Source: Duganella zoogloeoides
GTDB lineage: Bacteria > Pseudomonadota > Gammaproteobacteria > Burkholderiales > Burkholderiaceae_D
Length of the DNA stretch: 64,000 nt
Reading direction: 5' to 3'
Assembly: GCF_034479515.1 (NCBI RefSeq)
Contig: NZ_CP140152.1
Coordinates: 124,001-188,000, forward strand
Shown piece after piece: positions 28,903 to 38,993 of the stretch (its first letter is position 1; each line of letters begins with the position of its first letter). Made by a program: the position numbers and the translations under genes. The notes below the pieces were generated by a model. That model was not told the DNA's origin. It saw only the letters and a program-made list of their open reading frames with translations, and searched no databases.

Positions 28903-31119
28903 ATGACGATGCTGCAACCTGACCTTGATATCCGCCACCGGCTGCTGATCGCGCGCCTGCCCGCCATGCCGCAGATCCTGATCAAACTGATCGAGCATCT
29001 GCAGGCCGACGACGCCGGCATGCCGGAACTGGCCGCGCTGATCGCCAAGGATCCGGCCATGGCCAGCAAGATTTTCTCGGTCGCCAGCAGCTCGGCTTTT
29101 CACCGCAATAGCGGCGCGCGTGCCGTGGGACTGGAGCAGTCGCTGGTTGCACTCGGCACCGACATGATCAAGACCCTGGTCATCAGCGAATCGGTATTCC
29201 AGACCTTCAGCAGCTTCCCCCATTCCGCCAGCACCGACCTGCGCGCTTTCTGGAAAAGTTCGCTCACCACGGCGGTCATCGCGCGCGAGCTGGCCCGCAA
29301 GATGGACTACCCGCATGTCGAGGAAGCCTACCTGGCGGGCCTGCTGCACAACGTCGGCCGCCTGGCCCTGCTGGCCACCGCGCCGCGCGAATACGCCATC
29401 AACTTCATGGCGCGCGACGACGAAGACCTGTGCGCGGTAGAGCAGCGCACCCTGCAAATCACCCATGCCGAGGCGGGCGCCTGGCTGATCGAACGCTGGC
29501 AGCTCGACTCCTTCCTGGCCGACAGCGTGCTGTATCACCACGAGCCGGTCGCGCGCCTGGCCTCCGCCCATCCCCTGATCCGCATGGTGCGCCTGGCGCA
29601 CCTGCTGTGCGGCCACGGCGACGAGCCTGACGCCATCGAAGACGCGGCCCAACTGTGTGGCCTCGACGGCGCGGCGCTCGAACCTATCCTCGCCAACGCC
29701 GCTCGCCAGGTGGAAAAATCGGCCGGGTACCTGGGCATCGACCTGGCTGGCGCCGACGATATCGTGGCGCCATCGGCGTACGTGCCGCCACCGCCGGTCG
29801 ATCCGGTGCAGCAGCGCCTGTCGGAAGAAGTGCGCAACATGATGCTGGTGTCGGAGATGGCGCAGACGTTTGCGCGCCAGGATGGCGAAACGGGCCTGCT
29901 CGACGCCATGACGCGCTCCGCGCGCATCCTGTTCGATTTCGAAAACCTGCTGGTGATGCTGGAAAATCCCACCGGCCAGGCGCTGCTGGGCACCGCCACC
30001 GGCAACCAGCCCGGGCGCCTGGCTGAATTCATGCTGTCTCTGGACCCGGAGCAGGGCGGCCAGGTGGCGCTGTCGGCGCGCACGCGCAAACCCGTGTATG
30101 CCAGCCGCGCCGGCATGAACGCGCAGGCCGGCGCGCCGCTGTCGGTGGCCGAAGAGCAGCTGTTCCGCATCCTCGGCAGCGAAGCGCTGGTATGCCTGCC
30201 GCTGGTGGCGAATCAACGTTGCCTGGGTGTGCTGATTGGCGGCGTCCCTGCCTGGCAACTGGCCGGTTGCCAGCAGCGCGAGCGCTTCCTGCAATCGTTC
30301 GCCACCCAGGCGGCGGGCGCGCTGGAGACCGCGCTCAGTGAGCGCGGTCACGCCCGGCGCCAGCTGGCGCAGGTGGCGGAGGAATACCGCGACGCGTCGC
30401 GCCGCGTGGTTCACGAGGTGAACAACCCGCTGTCGATCATCAAGAACTACCTGTCCATCCTCGACAGCAAGCTGGCGCGGCGCGAGCCGGTGGTGGGCGA
30501 ACTGTCGATCCTCAACGAAGAAATCGACCGCGTGGGCCAGTTGCTCAACGGCCTGGCCGACCTGCAGCCGGGCGAACCGTCGCGCATGGGCAAGGCCACC
30601 GAGGTGGCCCGCGTGGTGGACGACGTGCTGCGCCTGTTCCGCGCTACCGGTTTCGTGCCGGCCTCGGTGCAGACGGTGGTGCGCATGCAGGAAGGTCCGG
30701 GCGCTATCGAGGGCGACGCCGACCTGCTCAAGCAGGTGCTGGTCAACCTGGTCAAGAACGCGGTGGAAGCCATGCCGGAGGGCGGGCGCATCGAGATCGC
30801 CAACCGTGGCCTGGTCAACCGTGAGCGCAAGCTGTACCTGGAGCTGGTGGTGGCCGACACCGGCCCGGGCCTGTCGGCCGAGCTGCTGGCCAACCTGTTC
30901 GCACCGGTGAAAAGTACCAAGGAAGGCCCCCATCACGGCATGGGACTGTCGATCGTCCACAGCCTGGTGAGCAAGATGGGCGGTCTGATCGCCTGCCGTT
31001 CCGGCAAAACCGGCACCACGTTCGAAATCCTGCTGCCGGCCGCCGGCAGCAACACTCAAGCAAGCCCCCCCGCAAGTTCCAGCGCCGGCCAAACCCCCCG
31101 GTTGATGGATTCCGTTTAA
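28903..31119 (+). CDS. HDOD-GAF-histidine kinase signalling protein
   Basis: Cytosolic hybrid sensor of 738 residues. Residues about 15-210 form an HDOD domain (VEEAYLAGLLHNVGRLALL), about 330-470 a GAF-like domain, and 495-720 a histidine kinase with HisKA box RRVVHEVNNPLSII (His504), the N box NLVKNAVEAMPEGG and G boxes DTGPGLSAELL and GMGLSIVHSLV. No membrane segments are present, so it senses an internal cue. Its gene is followed four bases later by a response regulator, its probable partner. The HDOD-kinase fusion combined with a c-di-GMP output is uncommon. Confidence 0.9.
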   Translation: MTMLQPDLDIRHRLLIARLPAMPQILIKLIEHLQADDAGMPELAALIAKDPAMASKIFSVASSSAFHRNSGARAVGLEQSLVALGTDMIKTLVISESVFQTFSSFPHSASTDLRAFWKSSLTTAVIARELARKMDYPHVEEAYLAGLLHNVGRLALLATAPREYAINFMARDDEDLCAVEQRTLQITHAEAGAWLIERWQLDSFLADSVLYHHEPVARLASAHPLIRMVRLAHLLCGHGDEPDAIEDAAQLCGLDGAALEPILANAARQVEKSAGYLGIDLAGADDIVAPSAYVPPPPVDPVQQRLSEEVRNMMLVSEMAQTFARQDGETGLLDAMTRSARILFDFENLLVMLENPTGQALLGTATGNQPGRLAEFMLSLDPEQGGQVALSARTRKPVYASRAGMNAQAGAPLSVAEEQLFRILGSEALVCLPLVANQRCLGVLIGGVPAWQLAGCQQRERFLQSFATQAAGALETALSERGHARRQLAQVAEEYRDASRRVVHEVNNPLSIIKNYLSILDSKLARREPVVGELSILNEEIDRVGQLLNGLADLQPGEPSRMGKATEVARVVDDVLRLFRATGFVPASVQTVVRMQEGPGAIEGDADLLKQVLVNLVKNAVEAMPEGGRIEIANRGLVNRERKLYLELVVADTGPGLSAELLANLFAPVKSTKEGPHHGMGLSIVHSLVSKMGGLIACRSGKTGTTFEILLPAAGSNTQASPPASSSAGQTPRLMDSV

Positions 31120-31123
31120 GGCC

Positions 31124-33364
31124 ATGATGAACCTGAACTACCAGGACGACCCTACCCCCGTCGTCCATCTCCATGATTCGCGGCCGCGCCTGCTGCTGGT
31201 GGACGACGAGCCGCGCCTGCTGTCGTCGCTGTACGAACTACTGCGCAGTCACGACGGTCACGACTACCTGCTGTGCACCGCCGCCACCGGCGCCGAGGCG
31301 CTGGCGCACCTGGCGCAGCAACCGTTCGACCTGGTGCTGCTCGACCTGCGCCTGCCCGACATGAGCGGCCACGACATCATGGACTTCATGAACGCGCGCG
31401 GTATCGACGGCGACGTGGTGGTGATGAGCGGCGAGGTGGGCATCGACGCCGCCATCGGCGCCTTGAAGCGCGGCGCCTACGACTACCTGCGCAAGCCGTA
31501 CGGCCGCGAAGAGTTGCTCAAGACGGTGGGCAACGTGCTGCAAAAGCGCCGTCTGGCGATCGACAACGAGCGCATCGCCGCGCAGCTGGAAACGTCGGAA
31601 AAAATGTACCGCTACCTGGTGGACAGCTCGCCCGACATCATCTACACGCTGGCCCACGATGGCCGCATCACGTTTGTCAACGACCGCGTGCAGCACCTGC
31701 TCGGATTCGACCGCGACGAGGTGGTGGGGCGCCACTACTCGGTGCTGGTGCACGACGAGGACCAGGACCGCGCCCGTTACGCCTTCGGCGAACGCCAGGG
31801 ACAGGGCCAGGGCAGGACGCGGGTAAGCGATGCCGGCGGTCGCACCGCCGAGCTGCGGCTCAAGTGCAAGAGCGGCATCGAGCGCACCTTCAGCATCACG
31901 CTCACCTCGATGGCGCCCAACGCCATCGGCCCGCACGACTTTTACGGTACCTACGGCGTGGCGCGCGACATCACCGACCGCAAGCGCGCCGAGGAGATGA
32001 TTTCGTACCAGGCCTACCACGACATCCTCACCGACCTGCCCAACCGCATGCTGTTCAAGGACCGCCTGGGCCTGGCCGTGATCCAGGCCCGGCGCAAGCA
32101 GGCCGAATTGGCGGTGATGTTCATCGACCTCGATCGCTTCAAGCTGGTGAACGACACGCTGGGCCACGTCAAGGGCGACGAGCTGCTGCAACAGGTGGCA
32201 CGTCGCCTCAAGGACTGCCTGCGCCGCGGCGATACGCTGGCGCGCCAGGGCGGCGACGAATTCACCATCGTGCTGCCGGAATTGCAGGACCGCCAGGAAG
32301 CCCGGGGCGTGGCCGAGAAATTCATCGAGAGCCTGGCAGCGCCGTTCGACCTCGATGGCCACCAGGTGCACATCTCTGCCTCGATCGGCATCGCCATCTA
32401 CCCGCACGATGGCGACGGCATCGACGAACTGCTGCGCCACGCGGACATCGCCATGTACCAGGTGAAGGCGCTGGGCAAGAACGGCCACACCTTCTATCAC
32501 CCGTCGATGCAGGAAGTGTCGCACCAGAAGATCGTGCTCGAGCGCAGCCTGCGCCAGGCGCTGGAACTGAACCAGCTGGAAATGTACTACCAGCCGCAGA
32601 TCGACATCGTCACCGGCCGCATCGTCGGCGCCGAGGGGCTGATGCGCTGGAACCATCCGCAGCGCGGCGTGCTGTCGGCCGGCGAATTCCTGCCGTTCGC
32701 CGAAGACAACGGCCTGATGCTGCCGATCTCCGACTGGATGCTGGGCGCCCTGTGCCGCGACCTGGTGCGCTGGAATGCCGTCGGCGGCGAGCCGGTACGG
32801 CTGTCGCTCAATCTGTCGCCGCAGTATCTCGATCGTGGCGACTTCTTCGACAAGATGCGCGGTGCGCTCACCCGGTACGGCATCGCGCCCGCGCAGATCG
32901 AGGTGGAGATCACCGAGAACATCTGCATCCGCAACCCGCAGGACGCGATCGAACAGCTCAACAAACTGTGCGAACTCGGGGTGTCGGTGGCGATCGACGA
33001 TTTCGGCACCGGCTACTCGTCGCTGTCGTACCTGCACCGCTTCCCGATCCACACCATCAAGATCGACCAGTCGTTCGTCAAGGAGATCCACGACGAAAAC
33101 GGCCACTACCCGGTGATCCTGGCGATCATCTCCATCGCGCGCGGCCTGGGGCTGCACCTGGTGGCCGAGGGCGTGGAAACTGCCGTGCAGGCCCGCTACC
33201 TGCAAGCGAACGGCTGCACCACCATGCAGGGCTACCTGTACCACCGGCCGATTCCGCTGTCGCAGTTTATGGCCGTGCTGGAAAACCAGGTTGGCCCGGC
33301 ACCGCTGCCCGGCGTGCCGCCCATGCTGCATGCGCAGCCGTTTCTGATGGCGGTGCAGGCGTGA
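31124..33364 (+). CDS. response regulator with PAS, GGDEF and EAL domains
   Basis: Bifunctional-looking cyclic-di-GMP protein of 746 residues. The receiver (about 21-140) has the acidic pair VDDEP, phosphoacceptor Asp74 in LVLLDLRLPDM, and the conserved Lys in RKPYG. PAS spans about 160-290. The GGDEF motif is at 376-380, with an RxxD inhibitory site (RRGD, 367-370) at the correct spacing. The EAL domain has EGL (504-506) for the first motif, then LSLNLSP, EITEN, DDFGTGYS, TIKIDQSF and AEGVET, so the catalytic set is present although the second EAL residue is Gly. Both cyclase and phosphodiesterase activity are plausible. Confidence 0.93.
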   Translation: MMNLNYQDDPTPVVHLHDSRPRLLLVDDEPRLLSSLYELLRSHDGHDYLLCTAATGAEALAHLAQQPFDLVLLDLRLPDMSGHDIMDFMNARGIDGDVVVMSGEVGIDAAIGALKRGAYDYLRKPYGREELLKTVGNVLQKRRLAIDNERIAAQLETSEKMYRYLVDSSPDIIYTLAHDGRITFVNDRVQHLLGFDRDEVVGRHYSVLVHDEDQDRARYAFGERQGQGQGRTRVSDAGGRTAELRLKCKSGIERTFSITLTSMAPNAIGPHDFYGTYGVARDITDRKRAEEMISYQAYHDILTDLPNRMLFKDRLGLAVIQARRKQAELAVMFIDLDRFKLVNDTLGHVKGDELLQQVARRLKDCLRRGDTLARQGGDEFTIVLPELQDRQEARGVAEKFIESLAAPFDLDGHQVHISASIGIAIYPHDGDGIDELLRHADIAMYQVKALGKNGHTFYHPSMQEVSHQKIVLERSLRQALELNQLEMYYQPQIDIVTGRIVGAEGLMRWNHPQRGVLSAGEFLPFAEDNGLMLPISDWMLGALCRDLVRWNAVGGEPVRLSLNLSPQYLDRGDFFDKMRGALTRYGIAPAQIEVEITENICIRNPQDAIEQLNKLCELGVSVAIDDFGTGYSSLSYLHRFPIHTIKIDQSFVKEIHDENGHYPVILAIISIARGLGLHLVAEGVETAVQARYLQANGCTTMQGYLYHRPIPLSQFMAVLENQVGPAPLPGVPPMLHAQPFLMAVQA

Positions 33365-33374
33365 AAAGCGACCG

Positions 33375-35015
33375 ATGCGCATGACCACTCCTACCAAGCC
33401 ACCCGCTGCCGCGCAGCAGGCGCCGACGGCCGAATTCCTGCGCGCCAAGGCCCAGGCCGAACGCGGCGTGGCCGGCGCCCAGCACAGCCTGGGTTTCATG
33501 TATTTCAACGGCCAGGGCGTGGCGCCCAGCTACGAGCTGGCCGTGGTGTGGTACCGCCAGGCCGCGTTACAAGGCATGCCGCAGGCGCAGTACAACCTGG
33601 GCGTGATGTTCCAGAAGGGGCAGGGCGTGGCGCAGGACTTCCAGGAAGCCGCCGCCTGGTACCAGCTGGCGGCAAGCCAGGGCTATGCCGCCGCCCAGTA
33701 CAACCTCGGCTGGCTGTACGCCAGGGGGCAGGGCGTGGCCGCCGACACGCGCCAGGCCATGCACTGGTTCAGCAAGGCCGCCAGCCAGGGCGACGCCGGC
33801 GCCCAGAACAACCTGGCCATGATGTACGACACCGGCAAGGGCGTGCCGCAAGACCCGGTGCAGGCGCTGCACTGGTACCGCAAGGCCGCCGAGCAGGGGT
33901 ATGCGCGCGCGCAGTACCAGCTGGGGCTGCGCTACGAAAACAGCCAGGGCCTGACCCCGGAGATGGCCGACGTGGGGCAGGCCATGTCGTGGTACCGCAA
34001 GGCGGCCGAGCAGGGCTACGCGCCGGCGCAGTTCAACCTTGCGCTGCGCTTCGACAAGGGCGACGGCGTGGCGCAGGACAGCCAGAAGGCTATCCTCTGG
34101 TATCGCCGCGCGGCCGAGCAGGACCACGCCAGTTCGCAGTTCAACCTGGGCCTGATCTACGATAACGGCCAGGGCGTACCGCGCGACGAACAGAAGGCGC
34201 TCGACTGGTATCGCAAGGCCGCCGCCAAGGGCCACGCGGGCGCGCAGAACAACCTCGGGCTGCGCTACTACCATGGCCAGGGCGTGGCGCAGGACTACGT
34301 GGAAGCGCACGCCTGGTACGGCAAGGCAGCCGCGCAGAACTTCCCTGGCGCCCAGTACCACCTGGGCCAGTTGCACGACGCCGGCCATGGCGTGCCGGCC
34401 GATGCGCAAGCGGCGACCGACTGGTACCGCAAGGCTGCCGAGCAGGGCCACCTGCGCGCCCAGTTCGACCTGGGCCTGCGCTACGAGACGGCACGCGGCG
34501 CGCCGCACGACTTGCGCCAGGCGCAGGCTTGGTACCGCCGCGCCGCCGAGCAGGATTACGCGGCCGCCCAGTACCACCTCGGCCTGCTGTACGACCGCGC
34601 CGACGGTCCGCAACCTGGCCCGCTTTCCGGCCTGCAGCCAGACCCGCAACAGGCCGGCCACTGGTATGCCCGCGCGGCGCGCCAGGGCCACACGCTGGCG
34701 CAGTTCGCGCTCGGTCTGCGCTACGACAACGGCCAGGGCGTGGCGCAGGATTACGCCCAGGCGCTGCACTGGTATGCGCTGGCCGCCGCGCAGGGCCACG
34801 CGCGCGCGCAGTTCAACCTGGGGCTGATGTACCTGGCCGGTCAGGGTGCCCGCGCCGACGCCGCCCAGGCCTGGACCTGGCTGGCGCTGGCCCACCGCGG
34901 CGGCCACGCGGCCGCCGCCCGCTACCTGGCCAGCGCCGCCGCCCGGCTCGATGCCGCGCAGTTGGCGCAGGCGCACGCCCGGCTCGACAACCTGCCCGCG
35001 ATCGCCAGCGCCTGA
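33375..35015 (+). CDS. Sel1-like repeat protein (13-14 repeats)
   Basis: A 546-residue protein made almost entirely of Sel1-type helical repeats of about 36 residues: AQYNLGVMFQKGQGVAQDF, then AAAWYQLAASQG and so on. Thirteen full repeats and a partial last one are visible; the eleventh carries an insertion. There is no signal peptide, so it should be cytosolic and act as an interaction scaffold. It lies 10 bases behind the GGDEF-EAL gene and is likely the third product of the same operon, perhaps a partner or output of the regulator. Confidence 0.9.
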   Translation: MRMTTPTKPPAAAQQAPTAEFLRAKAQAERGVAGAQHSLGFMYFNGQGVAPSYELAVVWYRQAALQGMPQAQYNLGVMFQKGQGVAQDFQEAAAWYQLAASQGYAAAQYNLGWLYARGQGVAADTRQAMHWFSKAASQGDAGAQNNLAMMYDTGKGVPQDPVQALHWYRKAAEQGYARAQYQLGLRYENSQGLTPEMADVGQAMSWYRKAAEQGYAPAQFNLALRFDKGDGVAQDSQKAILWYRRAAEQDHASSQFNLGLIYDNGQGVPRDEQKALDWYRKAAAKGHAGAQNNLGLRYYHGQGVAQDYVEAHAWYGKAAAQNFPGAQYHLGQLHDAGHGVPADAQAATDWYRKAAEQGHLRAQFDLGLRYETARGAPHDLRQAQAWYRRAAEQDYAAAQYHLGLLYDRADGPQPGPLSGLQPDPQQAGHWYARAARQGHTLAQFALGLRYDNGQGVAQDYAQALHWYALAAAQGHARAQFNLGLMYLAGQGARADAAQAWTWLALAHRGGHAAAARYLASAAARLDAAQLAQAHARLDNLPAIASA

Positions 35016-35125
35016 GCCGGAAAACGCTACGCGCGGTAGCGGCGGGCAATACTTTACGTCCTCTATCGCCTGGTTGCCATATTGAAATATACAATCAGCA
35101 ACATCATCGTTCCTGAAAGGACAAT

Positions 35126-36181
35126 ATGTTGCGCTTGTCATCGTGGCCCCGCCTGATCCTCATGGTTTCCCTGTCGCTGGCGGGGCTGCCGGCCCGGGCG
35201 CAGACCGAAGCACCGCCGGCGCCGGCGGCCAATGTTATCCCCGAGGTTGCCGCCGACACCTACGCCGGCCAGGCGCCATTGCTCGACACCATCCTGGTCA
35301 CCGGCCAGCGCCCGGGCCCCGGCCTGTGGAAAGTGAGCAAGGGCGACCACGTGCTGTGGGTGTTCGGCACCTATGGTCCGCTGCCCAAGAACATGGAATG
35401 GCGCTCGCAGCAGGTGGAATCGATCCTGGCGCAGTCGCAGGAATACCTGCAACCGCCGGGCGCGCACGCGGAAGTGGGCTGGCTTAAGCAAGCGGCGATG
35501 CTGCCGTTCGCCATCGGCTTCAAGAAAAGCCCCGACGGCGCCCGGTTGAAAGACCTGGTGCCGGAGCCGGTGTATGCGCGCTGGCTGGTGCTCAAGGCGA
35601 AGTACCTCGGCGACGACGATGGCGTCGAGCGCGAACGGCCGATCTTTGCCGCGGCAACGCTGTACGACAAGGCGATCAAGCAGGCCGGCCTGTACGAAGG
35701 AGAGCTGAGCAGGTCACTGGGCAAGTTGATCAAGCAAAGCGGCATCAAGCAAACCAGCACCCAGGTCCAGCTCGAGGTGGACGATCCGGTCACCATGCTG
35801 CGCGAGTTCAAGAAGACGCCGCTGGAAGACGCCACCTGTTTTTCCAACACGCTGGCGCGGCTCGAGGAGGACATCGACGCCATGCGCGTGCGCGCCAATG
35901 CCTGGGCCAGGGGCGACCTGGCCGCCATCGAAAAGCTCAGCTATGCAGACCGTCGCGGCGCCTGCAATGCGGCCGTCCTCAACAGCGCGGTGATGCAAAG
36001 CCGCGCCGGCATGCGCTCGATCGAGGCGCGCATGCAGGAGCGCTGGCTGGCCGCCGCCGAAAAATCGCTGGCGGCCAATACCTCGACCTTCGCCACGCTG
36101 TCGCTGAACGACCTGCTCGACCCAAAAGGCTATATGGCGGCCTTGCAGGCCAGGGGCTACGTGGTGGAAAAGCCGGAATAA
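35126..36181 (+). CDS. TraB/GumN family protein
   Basis: Exported protein of 351 residues with a signal peptide (to about 25, ending PARAQ) and a TraB/GumN-like domain beginning WKVSKGDHVLWVFGTYG. The domain is of the Tiki/EreA-related metallopeptidase-like superfamily, but the usual histidine of the GTxH motif is replaced by Gly here, so activity is doubtful. It has a GAAAGGA site upstream and follows the Sel1 gene by 110 bases. Role unknown. Confidence 0.72.
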   Translation: MLRLSSWPRLILMVSLSLAGLPARAQTEAPPAPAANVIPEVAADTYAGQAPLLDTILVTGQRPGPGLWKVSKGDHVLWVFGTYGPLPKNMEWRSQQVESILAQSQEYLQPPGAHAEVGWLKQAAMLPFAIGFKKSPDGARLKDLVPEPVYARWLVLKAKYLGDDDGVERERPIFAAATLYDKAIKQAGLYEGELSRSLGKLIKQSGIKQTSTQVQLEVDDPVTMLREFKKTPLEDATCFSNTLARLEEDIDAMRVRANAWARGDLAAIEKLSYADRRGACNAAVLNSAVMQSRAGMRSIEARMQERWLAAAEKSLAANTSTFATLSLNDLLDPKGYMAALQARGYVVEKPE

Positions 36182-36183
36182 CC

Positions 36184-37467
36184 TTACTGCTTGATGCGCA
36201 CGCCGGCCAGCTGCGCCACGCCTGACAGCGTGGTCTGGGCGGCGTTCAGTCCCAGCATGAAGTCCTTGTCCGAGAAGTTTTTATACAGGTCGCTCGGCTG
36301 GTGCCAGTGCGGATTCCAGCCGGCGCCGATCTGTTGTCCGCGTTCGTTCTCGCGCAGTGAAATCGATGGCACCAGGTCCATGAACGGCGTCGAATCGGTG
36401 TTGGTCATGTGGAAGCCGACCGCTGCCGGGTAGTGCGTGGCGTACTTGTCGTTGGCGCTGCGGAAGTGCCAGGCCAGCTTGGCCGAGCCTTCGGCCTGCT
36501 TCGACTGCGACTGGTATTCGATGTTGACATCGGCTTCCAGGCGCTGCTCCGGCGGCGCCACGAACACCGGCGCGCCGTGTTCATCGACCACCGGCTTGCC
36601 GTAGCCGTCGATCTTCTGGAACGGCATGCCATGGTCGAACAACATCATGTCGTGTTGGATCATGCCCAGCCATTTCGGCTCCGGGTACTTGCCCGAGCCT
36701 TGCGGCGACTCCTTCCCCTGCAACCCTTTGCGCTGCTCGACGTAAGCGGCGGCGCCGTTCAAGCCGGTTTCCTCGTTGTTCCACAGGATGAAGCGGATCG
36801 AGCGGTCGGTTTCCACGCCCGGTGCGCTGAAGATGCGCGCCAGTTCCATCACCAGCGCCGTGCCCGAGCCATCGTCGTTGGCGGCCTCGCCGAAGCCGAT
36901 GCCGTCCATGTGCGCGCTGACGATATACATTTCCTCGGGATGCTTGCTGCCCACCTTGGTGCAATAGACGTTCTCGCGCAGCGAGGTGCCCACCGGCGTT
37001 TGCTCGGCGTTCAGCGCCCGCAGTTTTTCATCGGGCTGCTGCATCGGATCGTTATTCACGCCGGTCTTGATGCGGTTGCCGAACAGCGTGCTGCCGCCCT
37101 GGCCCGGCGGACCGCCGGCGCCGCCGCTGGCAATGCCCGGCGCGCGCTTGGGACGCGGCGCGTCCTTGGCCAGTTCCGTGTACTGGTATTGCAGCCGTTC
37201 AGTGTTGGTGCAGCCGTAGGATTTCAGTTGCGCCTCGATCCAGTCGAGTGCGTCGCGGTTGCGCTGGGTGCCCTGGCGGCGGTCGCCGAACAGGGTCAGG
37301 CTCTTGATGGTGGCCTTGTATTTTTCCAGTTCCAGCTGGCCGACCAGGGTGGCGATCGGGTCAACGGGCGCAGCAGTTTGAACCGGAGCCTGGGAGGTGG
37401 GGGCCTGGGCCAGTGCCAGCGGTGCGGCAAATGCCAGCGCAACACTGAGCGAAACAACTGATTTCAT
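36184..37467 (-). CDS. M28-family zinc aminopeptidase, exported
   Basis: Secreted metallopeptidase of 427 residues with a signal peptide (ending LALAQA). Zinc-site motifs are visible: VSAHMDGIGFGEAANDDGSG supplies the His and Asp ligands, LWNNEETGLNGA the catalytic Glu pair, and IQHDMMLFDHG further ligands. The start at 37467 has AGGAC eight bases upstream. A loop at about 140-165 is rich in Gly (GGAGGPPGQGG). It converges with the TraB gene, whose stop is two bases away. Confidence 0.87.
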   Translation of the reverse strand: MKSVVSLSVALAFAAPLALAQAPTSQAPVQTAAPVDPIATLVGQLELEKYKATIKSLTLFGDRRQGTQRNRDALDWIEAQLKSYGCTNTERLQYQYTELAKDAPRPKRAPGIASGGAGGPPGQGGSTLFGNRIKTGVNNDPMQQPDEKLRALNAEQTPVGTSLRENVYCTKVGSKHPEEMYIVSAHMDGIGFGEAANDDGSGTALVMELARIFSAPGVETDRSIRFILWNNEETGLNGAAAYVEQRKGLQGKESPQGSGKYPEPKWLGMIQHDMMLFDHGMPFQKIDGYGKPVVDEHGAPVFVAPPEQRLEADVNIEYQSQSKQAEGSAKLAWHFRSANDKYATHYPAAVGFHMTNTDSTPFMDLVPSISLRENERGQQIGAGWNPHWHQPSDLYKNFSDKDFMLGLNAAQTTLSGVAQLAGVRIKQ

Positions 37468-37547
37468 GGAAAGTCCTCTGGTCGATGGTGGAAGCTTTGC
37501 CATTTTGCATCAGTGTGGCACGCTTGAACAGTTCAAGCGTGCGCGGC

Positions 37548-37958
37548 CTATGAGCCGGCCACCGGTCCCAGCGAACTGGCCGGCGCGCCATCGGCAAACG
37601 ACCAGTCCTCGGGCTGGGCGGGCAGGATGGTGACCATCACATCCTGCGGCCGCACGCCCGGCGACTGTGCCAGCTTTTCCACCAGCTTGCGGTAGAACGC
37701 CTGCTTGACGGCTGCCGTGCGGGGCTTGCCGATGGTAATTGCAAACACCAGCCAGTCGGCCGAACGCTGCCCACCATCGGCCACCTCGTAATGGGGATCG
37801 CAACTCATCTCGTGCGCCTCGTGCTGGTGGAACAGCTGGAAGCGGTCGGTGGGCGGCACGTTGAATGCTTCCACCAGTGCGGCGTGCAAGCTGTCGCCGA
37901 CGGCGCGCAGGTAGGCGGGGGATTGACCTTTTAAAAGCGAAATACGGGCGAGGGGCAT
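37548..37958 (-). CDS. tautomerase family protein
   Basis: Protein of 136 residues with Pro directly after the start Met (MPLARISLLKG), the residue that acts as catalytic base in 4-oxalocrotonate tautomerase-like enzymes. The start at 37958 follows GGAGAATCC; an upstream ATG at 37988 would destroy the N-terminal proline. The C-terminal QDVMVTILPAQPEDWSFADG matches the family. It is divergent from a LysR regulator that probably controls it. Confidence 0.85.
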   Translation of the reverse strand: MPLARISLLKGQSPAYLRAVGDSLHAALVEAFNVPPTDRFQLFHQHEAHEMSCDPHYEVADGGQRSADWLVFAITIGKPRTAAVKQAFYRKLVEKLAQSPGVRPQDVMVTILPAQPEDWSFADGAPASSLGPVAGS

Positions 37959-38051
37959 GATGGATTCTCCGTTGGTTGACAGGCCCACGATAGCGCACTA
38001 ACTTGATACCGAAAATCGGGAAGTTTGAAACCGACGATTCGATAAATCGGG

Positions 38052-38993
38052 ATGGTCATGCGGAAAATCACACTGGAACTCGATGTGCTGCGCACCTTTG
38101 TGGCTGGCGTGGAACTGGGCAGTTTTGCCCGTGCGGCAGATCGCCTCGGGCGTTCGACCTCGGCTGTCAGCGCGCAACTGAAGAAGATCGAGCAGCAGCT
38201 CGAAACGCCGGTGCTGCGCAAGGCCGGGCGCGGCATGGCGCTCACGCCCGCCGGCGAAACCTTGCTGGCCTACGCGCGCCGCTTGCTGGCGCTCAACGAC
38301 GAGGCGGTGACGGCGCTGCGCGGCGCCACGCTGGCGGGCAGCGTGCGGCTCGGCATGCAGCAAGACTTCGGCGAACACCTGCTCAGCGACGTGCTGGGGC
38401 GCTTCGCCCGCGCCCATCCCCAGGTGTGCATCGACGCCCGGGTTGCGCGCAACGTCCAGTTGCTGGAACAGATCACGGCCGGCCAGCTCGACCTGGCGCT
38501 GGCCTGGGATAACGGCGGGGTGACATGGCCGCACGCGGCCGCGCTGGGCCGGTTGCCGCTGCGTTGGCTGGCGGCCGCCAGCGAGCCTTTGCTGCTGCCC
38601 CAAACGCAAACACAGCCGGGCCCGGCGCCATTGCCATTGGTGGTGCTCGAGGTGCCGTGCCTGATGCGGGCGGCCGCCATCGACGCGCTGGACCGGGCCG
38701 GCATCGCCTGGCGCATCGCGTTCACCAGCACCAGCTTGTCCGGGGTGTGGGCAGCGGTGGCCGCCGGCCTTGGCGTGACGGTGCGCACGGCGGTGGGCGT
38801 GCCGGCCACCGTGCGCTTGCTGCCGCCATCCGCCTTGCCGCCGTTGCCGACCATCGGCATCACGCTGTTGCAAGCGGAAGCGCAGCCGGCGCCGGTGACG
38901 CAGCGCCTGCGAGACATCGTGCTGGAGGCGGTGGCGCCCACGCTGGCGGCGGCGGGCAGCATACCGCCGGCCTGGACGACTCAGGGATACTGA
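38052..38993 (+). CDS. LysR-family transcriptional regulator
   Basis: Regulator of 313 residues with the LysR winged helix LDVLRTFVAGVELGSFARAA, RSTSAVSAQLKKIEQQLET and a periplasmic-binding-like effector domain (GSVRLGMQQDFGEHLLSDV). The divergent tautomerase gene is the probable target, through the 93-base spacer. The 3' end overlaps the convergent mannanase gene by 13 bases. Effector unknown. Confidence 0.9.
   Translation: MVMRKITLELDVLRTFVAGVELGSFARAADRLGRSTSAVSAQLKKIEQQLETPVLRKAGRGMALTPAGETLLAYARRLLALNDEAVTALRGATLAGSVRLGMQQDFGEHLLSDVLGRFARAHPQVCIDARVARNVQLLEQITAGQLDLALAWDNGGVTWPHAAALGRLPLRWLAAASEPLLLPQTQTQPGPAPLPLVVLEVPCLMRAAAIDALDRAGIAWRIAFTSTSLSGVWAAVAAGLGVTVRTAVGVPATVRLLPPSALPPLPTIGITLLQAEAQPAPVTQRLRDIVLEAVAPTLAAAGSIPPAWTTQGY

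Noticed and set aside
28846..33508. Two minus-strand open frames of more than 750 codons opposite the signalling operon
   Set aside because: Both are shadows of the HDOD kinase and REC-GGDEF-EAL genes, whose domain motifs are clear.
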